A stretch of DNA of 64,000 nucleotides from CAZVPF01 sp964628195 (lineage in GTDB: Bacteria > Planctomycetota > Phycisphaerae > Sedimentisphaerales > Anaerohalosphaeraceae). The DNA lies in contig CAZVPF010000012.1 in assembly GCA_964628195.1 (NCBI GenBank), positions 1 to 64,000 of the forward strand, given 5' to 3'. The notes under the pieces were generated by a model that was not told where the DNA came from, ran no database searches, and saw only the letters and a list, made by a program, of their open reading frames with translations. Of this stretch, positions 44,174 to 52,350 are shown piece by piece; the stretch's first letter is position 1, and each line of letters opens with the position of its first letter. A program made the translations under genes and the position numbers.

Positions 44174-44911
44174 ATGGATGTTTCAATTATAATTCCGGTC
44201 TTCAACGAAGCGGCAAAAGTCGGCGATGACATCAGCCGCTGGGGTTTTTTTTTACAAAACAGCAGTATCACCGGCGAAATAATTGTTGTCGACGACGGAA
44301 GCATGGACAATACATCCGATCTCGCCAACATAGCCGCCAATAAAATCACGGCCCGATTCAAACTGCTTCGCACACAATTACACTGCGGAAAAGGAGCAGC
44401 CGTAAAGCGGGGCATATGCGCTTCATCCGGTGATATCGTCCTTTTCGCCGACAGCGGAAGCTGCGTACCTTGTCAAAACGCAAACAGGGGTATTGAATTG
44501 ATACGAAGCGGCCAGTGCGATATCGCCCATGGTTCGAGGCTTTTGGACAGTTCAAATATTACAAGAGGACAAAACCGGTTTCGCCGTTTTGGCTCCAGGG
44601 CGTTTCATCGCATGATAAAAATGTTCCCTGAAACTGGCGGCCTTACCGACACGCAATGCGGTTTTAAAATTTACAGGGGTAACGCCGCCAGGCGGCTTTA
44701 CTCAAAGGTAACAGTCGAGGGGTTCCTTTTCGATATTGAGGTTATAATACTGGCCCGCAGAGAGGCACTGGTCATAAAGGAGTTCCCGATCGACTGGAGC
44801 TGCGACCCGGACAGCAGGCTGCGTGTCGGCAAAAAGTATCGAGAGATAATAAAGGAAGTCCTTTACCTGAGAAAAAAATACCTGCCCGCTCAAAAGGGCC
44901 AATCACCGTAA
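44174..44911 (+). CDS. GT2-family glycosyltransferase (dolichyl-phosphate glucosyltransferase-like)
   Basis: A 245-aa GT-A fold enzyme: DVSIIIPVFNEAAKV, IIVVDDGSMDNTSDLA, GKGAAVKRGI, THEN-like segment TDTQCGFKIYRGNAA and FLFDIEVIILARREA, as in Alg5/DPG-synthase-like enzymes that load sugar onto polyprenyl phosphate. The metal DxD site reads FADSGSC (Asp93-Ser94-Gly95), so the second Asp is missing. No membrane helix is present. Its 3' end overlaps the convergent apbE-like gene by 22 nt. It may supply lipid-linked sugar to the Agl23-like protein encoded at 45795; inference. Confidence 0.88.
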   Translation: MDVSIIIPVFNEAAKVGDDISRWGFFLQNSSITGEIIVVDDGSMDNTSDLANIAANKITARFKLLRTQLHCGKGAAVKRGICASSGDIVLFADSGSCVPCQNANRGIELIRSGQCDIAHGSRLLDSSNITRGQNRFRRFGSRAFHRMIKMFPETGGLTDTQCGFKIYRGNAARRLYSKVTVEGFLFDIEVIILARREALVIKEFPIDWSCDPDSRLRVGKKYREIIKEVLYLRKKYLPAQKGQSP

Positions 44912-45795
44912 GAACAGGCCCGGACATCCCCCTGCCGGTCCTGCTCTGCGACAAATCCGCCAAAACCCTCTCGCGATTTACAAAGTTTCTCAATTTCACC
45001 GCTGCCCATAATCATAAAAGCAGTCGAAAGCCCGTCGGCAATACTCGCACAGTTCGCAGCCGACCAAGCGCACTTCCCGCCGGACACCCCCGTACCAGAT
45101 ACCGGATTAAAAATATGCTCGCCCTTCTCAACCCCCGACGCACCGAGGCAAACATTCCGGGCATAAACCCTTTTCAGCGGCTCAGCTCTGGCGGGCATGA
45201 AAATATTCACCGGCCATCCCCTCGCCCCTTCCGGCGCCTCCCCGGCCCGCACCGAACTTTTTCCGCCGTGTATAAGAAAACACTCAAGCCCCCACTCATT
45301 AAACTCCTCGGCTATCGCGTCAACCGCGAACCCCTTGCCGATCCCCCCAAGGTCGACATCGACACCACGCCGAACCGAAACCGAAATATCGTCGTTAAGG
45401 ATAATATCATCCGGTGAACTGAAAACCTCCTTAATCGGCCTGTCTCCACGCTGCGGCCTGAAACATATATCGAACACCCCGCCCGTAAGCCTGTACAATT
45501 CCTTTGCGTCATTAAGACACCGCCACGTCGATACATCAACCATCAATGACCGTCCCGCCTCAAGCGAATTTATCTGCGACACATCGCTGTTCTCAATAAA
45601 CCTGCTCAGCTGACCTTCGAGCCCGTCAACTAAACAAAATGCTGCGTGCGCTGCCTGCGAGCAGTATTTATGATCCTCATGATAAACAAAAACCTCGAAC
45701 ACTGTCGCCATCGCCTCATGCCCGAAGCGGTGAAGCCTGCTCCTGTCAATATCAAATTCCAGCCTGCCTCTTTCTTCGTCCCCGCGATCCGACAT
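44890..45795 (-). CDS. apbE: ApbE-like FAD:protein FMN transferase, no export signal
   Basis: About 301 aa of the ApbE family, which attaches FMN to Thr/Ser of electron-transfer proteins using FAD and Mg. Seen: EAMATVFEVFVY, LEGQLSRFIENSDVSQIN, LTGGVFDICFRP, VDLGGIGKGFAVDAI, FLIHGGKSSVRAG, ASIADGLSTAFMIMG. Most ApbE proteins are exported lipoproteins; here no signal peptide or lipobox is seen from either start. I choose ATG 45795, which overlaps the stop of the upstream gene (TGATG) and has AAAGGGG upstream, over ATG 45816. It is the last gene of the cytochrome cluster. Confidence 0.9.
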   Translation of the reverse strand: MSDRGDEERGRLEFDIDRSRLHRFGHEAMATVFEVFVYHEDHKYCSQAAHAAFCLVDGLEGQLSRFIENSDVSQINSLEAGRSLMVDVSTWRCLNDAKELYRLTGGVFDICFRPQRGDRPIKEVFSSPDDIILNDDISVSVRRGVDVDLGGIGKGFAVDAIAEEFNEWGLECFLIHGGKSSVRAGEAPEGARGWPVNIFMPARAEPLKRVYARNVCLGASGVEKGEHIFNPVSGTGVSGGKCAWSAANCASIADGLSTAFMIMGSGEIEKLCKSREGFGGFVAEQDRQGDVRACSYGDWPF

Positions 45796-47369
45796 CACTG
45801 CCCCTTTCCCAGGCACTGACGCTGAAATTCATACTGTATCAGCCCCGCCGCTGGCACCCTCGGCCGAAGATAAAGCTCCCTTTCAAACAGCGGCACATAA
45901 AGCTTTTTCCCGCCCGGCTCAAATGAATCATAAATCGCTTCAATGGTCTCATCCAGAACCGGCCCGCAAGTAAGAACAATCGGAGCCGTCAAACTCACCC
46001 CCTCCGGGCGGTCATACCACCCCGTGTTCTCGATGTCCCTCAAATACCACGGCAAAGGCCAGTAATCGCTGTCACGCGCTACAACCTGAACCCCGAAACC
46101 CTCGTTATCCCCGCAGCGAAGATTATATTCATGAACCTTATTGCTTACATCGAACACGTCTATCGTCGGGTGTGCGTAAACCCAGGGATTTTGAGTGTCA
46201 CTGTGCAGTTGGAAATTCGCAAGCAGCGACTGGCCCGAAAGATGCAGCATAAGAACGGCAAGCAAAACAAGCAGCAGCTTTCTGTAACCGCCCGGCACGG
46301 TGCGAACGGCCCAGGATATCGTGACAGATGAAACAATTATCATCGCGTGAAGCGCAGAAAGAATCGACCAGGGAGTCTTATAAGGAATCGCCGAATAAAT
46401 CACCGTCAGCACAACGGCATAAACGGCAAAAAAGCGGATCAGCATAACATCACGCCTTCGGGTATGCCTCGCGGCAAATGCAAGCACCACACCCCCAGCC
46501 GCCGTTAAAATGATAAACGCCTCGGAAAAGACCGGCCCGTCCCCCAGCCGAAACCAAAGCAGCATCTTAAGATAATAATACCACGGATGAATATGAACCG
46601 AATTGCCTAATCCGCGCTGAAAATACGTTCCGACAAATGCGTAAGAATCAACCACCCCCCGGAAGTTGGTAAAAAATGAAGAATAAAAAAGCCCCGAAAT
46701 TGCAATTGCAGAAACTGCGAAAACCACCGCATCCGAACCCCTGATCGGAACGGACGGGCCATTGCCCCTTTTCTTATACTCTAAAAGCCATAATACTCCC
46801 CCTGCAATTATCATCGACGCGGCGGCGATCAAAAAAGTTTCCTTTGTCGCATGACACAGCCCCAGTGCCAATCCCGCAAAAACTGCAAACTTCCGCTCAC
46901 CTGTCCGAAGATATTTATAACCGAAACAGATAAGCGCAAAAGTAAAAAAAACCAGCAGCATCTCCTGAATGTAATACCTGCTGTAATACGACATCGCCGG
47001 CGAAACCGCCGTCAGCAGCATCGCCGTAACCGCCCCATGAAGACCGATACCCTTAAAAAGCTGCGCAGTTAGAAGTATAAGCCCAAGCGAAAAAAAAACA
47101 GGCACAAGCCGCAAATGAACTTCGCTTAACTTGTCCCCGTCCGTAATGCCCGCAAGCCGCGCAGTAATAAGCGTAAAATAATTCAGCGTCGGCCCGTGAT
47201 ATTCCACCCGGTCATAACGGTAATAATTATCCTCAAGCAGGCTCACAAACTTCAAACCGTGAACCGCCTCATCACAGTGCATCGGCCTTAGCGTAAGGAC
47301 CGGCAGCCGAAGCGCCGCCCCCACAAGCAGCGTCGCAATGATCAGGCGATTTTGAAGGCTTATTGACAT
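45795..47369 (-). CDS. Agl23-like membrane glycosyltransferase (TIGR03663, GT39/ArnT-like)
   Basis: A 524-aa integral membrane protein with ~10-12 helices. The first periplasmic loop has PMHCDEAVHGLKFVSLL and YHGPTLNYFTL, the signature of the TIGR03663 family related to GT39/ArnT enzymes that use lipid-linked sugar donors; the Asp-Glu pair would be catalytic. YYSRYYIQEMLLVFFT follows. A soluble C-terminal domain (~400-524) ends the protein. It is directly adjacent to the lipoprotein gene (no gap). The acceptor may be the lipoprotein or the cytochrome of this cluster; inference. Confidence 0.85.
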   Translation of the reverse strand: MSISLQNRLIIATLLVGAALRLPVLTLRPMHCDEAVHGLKFVSLLEDNYYRYDRVEYHGPTLNYFTLITARLAGITDGDKLSEVHLRLVPVFFSLGLILLTAQLFKGIGLHGAVTAMLLTAVSPAMSYYSRYYIQEMLLVFFTFALICFGYKYLRTGERKFAVFAGLALGLCHATKETFLIAAASMIIAGGVLWLLEYKKRGNGPSVPIRGSDAVVFAVSAIAISGLFYSSFFTNFRGVVDSYAFVGTYFQRGLGNSVHIHPWYYYLKMLLWFRLGDGPVFSEAFIILTAAGGVVLAFAARHTRRRDVMLIRFFAVYAVVLTVIYSAIPYKTPWSILSALHAMIIVSSVTISWAVRTVPGGYRKLLLVLLAVLMLHLSGQSLLANFQLHSDTQNPWVYAHPTIDVFDVSNKVHEYNLRCGDNEGFGVQVVARDSDYWPLPWYLRDIENTGWYDRPEGVSLTAPIVLTCGPVLDETIEAIYDSFEPGGKKLYVPLFERELYLRPRVPAAGLIQYEFQRQCLGKGQ

Positions 47370-48182
47370 CTATTCCAATGGTCGACCGTAAACTTCGACC
47401 TCGATATAATGATTCAGGTCGTTCTGGCTGTTGCCGTTACTGTAAAGGCGAACGAACCTCGCGACATTACCGCCCGCGTCGATCAGCTTGCCCTCTGCCG
47501 TTTCAACATAATGCTTGTCGGTGCCAACACCCATACCCGCAGAGTTATCATGGTCGTTATTGAAGATAGTCCGCACATTCTGCGTAAAGTCGATATCGTC
47601 GGCAAGCTGCACGATCACGTCAAAATAAACCCTCGCCTGCTGATGAAAATGCCACACAAGCAGCGCGTATATCTCATGCTCGGCTCCAAGGTCTATCGTA
47701 ACATGCTGAAGGAAAGGGCCAAGCTCGACATAACTGCCGTCCGACGCCTCTTTATCGCCGTCGGTTATCATATCGATCTCGCCAATAATAGGCTCGTTGT
47801 CCGAAGCATCAACCGGCATATCAAGCGCAGCATTTGTCACACCCTGCGGTGCGTAAAATTCAGGACGCGGCTCCTTTCGCGGCGGCTCAAGATTAGGCAC
47901 CTGGAAATTCTGCGGCGTGCCCACAAACATCGGCTTCGGCAAAACTATGGGAAGCGGAGCAAGCCCCTCCCCGGCTGCATCGTCGGAACCATCAGCCTGG
48001 TCACCCGCATCTGCTTGTCCACCAACCCCCGCCTGGTCATCAGAATCGGTTTTAGCAGCGGGCGATTGTCTGTCACCCGTTCCGTCGGATTTGGAATCCG
48101 GAGCCTCTTTGGCACATGAACTCAAAAAACATAACGACAGAACTGCCGCCGCAATCCTTAATAAATTATTGTTTTCAAACAT
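47370..48182 (-). CDS. Lipoprotein with discoidin-like (F5/8 type C) domain
   Basis: A 270-aa protein with an N-terminal lipoprotein signal (lipobox LSSC). A flexible Asp/Gly/Ala-rich linker follows (~25-75, e.g. GVGGQADAGDQADGSDD). A C-terminal beta-sandwich resembles discoidin domains (VELGPFLQHVTIDLG, RFVRLYSNGN, HYIEVEVYG). Such domains bind carbohydrate. It lies between the NCS1 permease and the Agl23-like gene on one transcript. Confidence 0.78.
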   Translation of the reverse strand: MFENNNLLRIAAAVLSLCFLSSCAKEAPDSKSDGTGDRQSPAAKTDSDDQAGVGGQADAGDQADGSDDAAGEGLAPLPIVLPKPMFVGTPQNFQVPNLEPPRKEPRPEFYAPQGVTNAALDMPVDASDNEPIIGEIDMITDGDKEASDGSYVELGPFLQHVTIDLGAEHEIYALLVWHFHQQARVYFDVIVQLADDIDFTQNVRTIFNNDHDNSAGMGVGTDKHYVETAEGKLIDAGGNVARFVRLYSNGNSQNDLNHYIEVEVYGRPLE

Positions 48183-48200
48183 AACTAAACTCCAAAATGT

Positions 48201-49601
48201 TTACGTAGTTTCCATATTGCTCTGCGAACTATCATTTTGCATGGAAACCGTCTCAGGTTCAAGTCCAATTTCCGCAAGAATAAGATAAACCGCAAAACCC
48301 ACAATAAACGACATCAGTGTCTCAAGACCGTAAGCGAACCCCACTTTCGGTATAGTCCCGAGAATGCCCACAACAAAACCAGCCGCCCACGCACAGTAAC
48401 CGGCCCAGTTAACGCCCTTCCGCGGGCCCGCCCACTGCCCGTTGCGAAGGTAATCCGCAGTCATCGCCCCTATAACCGGCCCGAAAGACGCGCCTATTAT
48501 AAGGAAAAATCCTACAAGGTTGTTCGCCACTCCCGTAGCGGCAAGAACAACCCCCACCGCCCCTGCCGCGAGAGTAAGCCCAACGCGCGGAAGCTTCGGC
48601 ATCATCGTCGAAAATGCGTTGCCCGCAAGGAACGCGCAAAAGCCTGTCGGGCAGATGCACGCTATAACGAACACCCAGAACATAAGCTTCGCCAGCCCTG
48701 AAACCGAGCCGATCGAACCGATAAACAGCGCAAACGGGTCAAGTACACCTGCCTCGTTCACCGCCTGAACCGCTATCTCAGGCTGCTGCCCTATGGCCCC
48801 TGCCATAGTGATTATCGCAAACACACCCGTAACAAACGCCGCCACCGCGATACCAAAGAACCCCCCAAGCACAACGTCCTTCCGGTCCCTGCTGTTCATG
48901 GTAAAGTCAGCGCCCGCTGCGCCCGCGGTGGCAAAGAACCCCCCTGCTGCCTGTATCGCCGAAAACGCGCCCAGCCCCAGCACCGGTATCACCCCCGCCG
49001 CCTGCGAAGCGTCAAAGTTATAACCCTCGAACTTGCCCAGGCCGCCAAACTTTGACACGCCTGCGATAATTATCATAACAAGCGGAAATATCGGTATCCA
49101 GCTCGATATCGCACCCAGCCACTTAATACCGACCGCACCGACAAACGCGAAGAAAAATCCCCACACCGCGCAAACGATCCAGAACAGCATCGCGTTTGGC
49201 CCCGCCTCGCTGCCGATCGCCTTCATAAAAAACGAAGCCGCAGAAAAAGTGAAAACCGAGTGCCACCCTATCTGCAAAATGCCCATGATTATCCCCGGCA
49301 TCAGCACACCTCCGTGCGTCCCGAAAGTCGACGAGCCTATCACGTAAAGCGGCATCCCGGTCCGCAAACCGAGAACACCCGGAACGTAATAAAGCAAAAA
49401 GCAAAACAGCGAACCGATAAATAAACCCACAACTGCCGCCCAGACGCTCCCGAACTGAAGAGCGCCCGCCATACCTGCCATGAAAGGCACCGAAAGAAAA
49501 ATGCCCGCGTAAGACGGTGCCGTATTCTTGTACCACGGCATACGGTTCTCCTGCGGGTTGGGTGAAGCTTGTTTGATGTAAGCGGGAAGGTTTTGAGCCA
49601 T
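48201..49601 (-). CDS. NCS1-family permease (cytosine/purine permease-like)
   Basis: A 466-aa membrane protein with ~12 helices. The N-terminus QENRMPWYKNTAPSYAGIFL and SVPFMAGMAG, then GMPLYVIGSSTFGTHGG and GWHSVFTFSAASFF, fit nucleobase:cation symporter-1 proteins. The transported solute cannot be read from sequence; cytosine, purines, thiamine and related compounds are known for the family. GGAGAAAG precedes the ATG. Its presence between a cytochrome b and a lipoprotein gene is unusual. Confidence 0.85.
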   Translation of the reverse strand: MAQNLPAYIKQASPNPQENRMPWYKNTAPSYAGIFLSVPFMAGMAGALQFGSVWAAVVGLFIGSLFCFLLYYVPGVLGLRTGMPLYVIGSSTFGTHGGVLMPGIIMGILQIGWHSVFTFSAASFFMKAIGSEAGPNAMLFWIVCAVWGFFFAFVGAVGIKWLGAISSWIPIFPLVMIIIAGVSKFGGLGKFEGYNFDASQAAGVIPVLGLGAFSAIQAAGGFFATAGAAGADFTMNSRDRKDVVLGGFFGIAVAAFVTGVFAIITMAGAIGQQPEIAVQAVNEAGVLDPFALFIGSIGSVSGLAKLMFWVFVIACICPTGFCAFLAGNAFSTMMPKLPRVGLTLAAGAVGVVLAATGVANNLVGFFLIIGASFGPVIGAMTADYLRNGQWAGPRKGVNWAGYCAWAAGFVVGILGTIPKVGFAYGLETLMSFIVGFAVYLILAEIGLEPETVSMQNDSSQSNMETT

Positions 49602-49666
49602 ATCTTTCTCCGTTGAATAACAATCATTATTAAATGCGGCACTAAACGCCTATCCGCAATATTCCG

Positions 49667-50383
49667 TTAACTCTGAGCACCGACCATCTCTCGCACGCCC
49701 GTCGTAACAAGAACGACCGTATGCAATACCGCCGCAGCGGTAAAAACAACCGCCGAATATCGGTGCACAGCAAGCAGAAACTCCTGCCCGTGCGTCCCGA
49801 AAACCGGGAGCATACTTAGCACGACCGTAAGAATCGTCACCGGCGCAACTGCGGCAATAATCCAGAAAAAAATCTTACGCAGGCACAAACCCCTCCGGCC
49901 CGCATAACCTTCCCTGGTCTTGTCACCCGAACCATTTTCGCCAAGATGCACGAATAACCCGACAAATTTCATTACCAACGGGCACTCGACGGCCTTGAAA
50001 CGGTTCCCGTCGGCCCAGCACAGCACACACAGGCAAATGCAAACCGCGAAAACACCGCCGGCGATAGTGTGCGTCATCATATAATAACCCGCGATCTGCT
50101 CGCCCAGAACTATCCGCGGATAAAAAGCAGTCACAAACAACACCAAAAACGAAATAAACGTAACGAGATAAAGCAGCTTTTTAAGCCCGGAAACTACCGA
50201 ACCACCCGAACGCGGCAAAAGCAAAAGCACCGCGGATGTCAGCACCCGCACCGGGTCCATCAGCCTGTTCCGCCGGTCCCCGCCGAAAAGCTCATCCATA
50301 TCAGGCCGCGTAAAAATCGCAAGCACCGCCGCCACCGCCAATACAAATATAAAACATACTACCGATACGATCGCAAATTCCAT
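49667..50383 (-). CDS. Membrane cytochrome b-like protein
   Basis: A 238-aa protein with five predicted helices, the first at the N-terminus (IVSVVCFIFVLAVAAVLAIF). His residues placed in or next to helices are candidate heme ligands: MTHTIAGG, LFVHLGENG, LLAVHRYSAVV and AVLHTVVLV. This is the pattern of cytochrome b561/formate-dehydrogenase-gamma type quinone-linked subunits. It starts 17 bp after the heptaheme cytochrome gene, so it is probably that cytochrome's membrane partner, passing electrons to or from quinone; inference. Confidence 0.75.
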   Translation of the reverse strand: MEFAIVSVVCFIFVLAVAAVLAIFTRPDMDELFGGDRRNRLMDPVRVLTSAVLLLLPRSGGSVVSGLKKLLYLVTFISFLVLFVTAFYPRIVLGEQIAGYYMMTHTIAGGVFAVCICLCVLCWADGNRFKAVECPLVMKFVGLFVHLGENGSGDKTREGYAGRRGLCLRKIFFWIIAAVAPVTILTVVLSMLPVFGTHGQEFLLAVHRYSAVVFTAAAVLHTVVLVTTGVREMVGAQS

Positions 50384-50400
50384 TTTCTATCCCTGCCAAC

Positions 50401-52317
50401 CTATCCTTCGTCCAGCACTCTCAAAACCGCACCAAGCGCCCTTAGCCCGTAATAAACCAGAACAAGCAAGATAATCCCCGAAACCGCAAGTCCGAGCATT
50501 TTCAGCATCGGCCGAAACGCGAAACCCGAGGCAAAATTCCGCATATAATCAACGTCCAACCCCTGCAGGCTCGCCATTATAACCGCCCTGCCCTCGTGCG
50601 AAACAACCGGGCTGTCGACCGGCACCTCAGAAAACAAAAACGGTGCATCCTTGCTGTGACAGTCCTTGCAGCTCTTAACCCCAAGCGACTGCTGCCCCGC
50701 CCGAACATCATGACCTATAGGCCAGCCTGCCGGACCAGCCGCACTGTGTTCGCTCTCGACAATCCCCCCCTCACCGTCCAGCATCAAAAGCCTGCCGCCG
50801 GCAATGTATCCGGGCTCACCGTCAAACTCGCCCGAAGCCTTTAGCGTTTCCAGGACCTCCGCCACCATCTCATTAGTAACCTCAGGCCAAGTCTTTCTGC
50901 GTATCGCGTTTGGGTCGCGAATAATTTCCGCCGCAAACGACTTGACAAGGTGCACATCAATCGGATTAACGTTGTTATCCTCGTCAACCGTCGCCCAAAA
51001 TGCGGGCCAGAAAATCTTATAAGGCCCTATCTTGCCCCGCGGGTTTCGCATATAAACCGGGTAATAAAGATGCGGCAGCATATCCGCCGTCTTTGTTATA
51101 CTGTGAACCCCAAGCCCGTGAGCCCTCGCGGTCTGCGTCCGCACCGGCTCATCCTCAGGCCACGGCCCGCTGTGACAAGCAGTGCAAGTCAGCTTTTCGA
51201 AATGCACCACCGGCATGCCTTTATGTTCCGGGTAAGGCGCACCGAACCTGCCCGCGACCGGCTGCCCGCTTCCCTTATAACCGCCGCTGAAATGACACGC
51301 CCTGCAGCTGCTCTGCCCTGCAAGCGGGTTATCAGAATTACTCGACTCGCACTCGTAACCGCGCACAATCATATGGTCCATGCCGTTGCGGTGACAGTCA
51401 ACGCACGTAAGCCCCGCCGCAAGATGAACATCCTCGTCGAACATCCAGCTCTTATGCTCCCCTTCCACAAGGTCGCTGTTGGAATGACAGAAATAGCATC
51501 GCGAATCAGGTATTTCACGCGAAACATCAAAAAATACCTTGCTGTCCATATCGAACCTCCAAGGCTGATAATAAACAGAAGGAGGTATCATCTTCGGGTC
51601 GTTCGGCTTTTCTCCGAGCAGGTAGTCCCACATCTCCGGCATATCCGCCGCACTTCCCTTGACCCGCGTAAACGATGTCGTCGCCGCCGGTGCCCAGCGG
51701 AAATTCTCCTTCGCCGTCTGCAGAGCATACTCAGCCTGGTCGTGTCCCGGCTCAACGTCATGACATGCAAGACAGTTCGCCTCAAGCGTCCCAGACTCCA
51801 GCCACCGGGCCTCGAAGTCGATCTCCTCGCCCTCGTCCAGCTCGCTAAGGTTACCCGCAAGCTGCCTGGCGAATATCTTCGCGAACTGCCACGGCGTAAT
51901 ACCCACATCCTCAGGATCATAAACACCCTCCCAGTGCCTGTAAGAAAGCGGTATCTGCACAGCTATCTCGCTGTCAACGTATATCCAAGGCTGGGCCCTC
52001 CTGCCCGCGGGAACACATGGGTCGTTAAAGTTAAAATGCCACCCCTGTGAAATGGTTTCATAATCGTGACACTGCCCGCAGGTCTCCCTCACCGAAAAGG
52101 GCATAAACTCCTTATCGCTCGAAAGTATCTGCGTACCCTCATGGTCGTACATATCGATTATATGCACAGCCGGGAAACGTGAACCGTCATCGTGATCGCC
52201 CACAAGCGCATCTTCCGCCGCCCCGGCAGAAACCGGCAAAAACCCCGCTGCCGTAAAAACCAGCAAAACAGCCGCAAAATATTTATCCAAGCCTTTGATG
52301 AAAAATCCTTTTTTCAC
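50401..52317 (-). CDS. Heptaheme c-type cytochrome with C-terminal membrane anchor
   Basis: A 638-aa exported cytochrome starting at GTG with GAGG upstream; the signal peptide ends near SAGAAED. Seven CxxCH heme sites are seen, starting at Cys80, 182, 274, 305, 338, 378 and 550 (CGQCH, CLACH, CYFCH, CVDCH, CRACH, CTACH, CKDCH). Many further His residues could be distal ligands. A C-terminal helix (LGLAVSGIILLVLVYYG) anchors it with the heme domain outside. It is followed by the cytochrome b gene. It is likely a quinol-linked reductase or an electron conduit; the substrate is unknown. Confidence 0.93.
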   Translation of the reverse strand: MKKGFFIKGLDKYFAAVLLVFTAAGFLPVSAGAAEDALVGDHDDGSRFPAVHIIDMYDHEGTQILSSDKEFMPFSVRETCGQCHDYETISQGWHFNFNDPCVPAGRRAQPWIYVDSEIAVQIPLSYRHWEGVYDPEDVGITPWQFAKIFARQLAGNLSELDEGEEIDFEARWLESGTLEANCLACHDVEPGHDQAEYALQTAKENFRWAPAATTSFTRVKGSAADMPEMWDYLLGEKPNDPKMIPPSVYYQPWRFDMDSKVFFDVSREIPDSRCYFCHSNSDLVEGEHKSWMFDEDVHLAAGLTCVDCHRNGMDHMIVRGYECESSNSDNPLAGQSSCRACHFSGGYKGSGQPVAGRFGAPYPEHKGMPVVHFEKLTCTACHSGPWPEDEPVRTQTARAHGLGVHSITKTADMLPHLYYPVYMRNPRGKIGPYKIFWPAFWATVDEDNNVNPIDVHLVKSFAAEIIRDPNAIRRKTWPEVTNEMVAEVLETLKASGEFDGEPGYIAGGRLLMLDGEGGIVESEHSAAGPAGWPIGHDVRAGQQSLGVKSCKDCHSKDAPFLFSEVPVDSPVVSHEGRAVIMASLQGLDVDYMRNFASGFAFRPMLKMLGLAVSGIILLVLVYYGLRALGAVLRVLDEG

Positions 52318-52350
52318 TTCCGCCTCACCAAATTAACCCGTAATCAAAAG

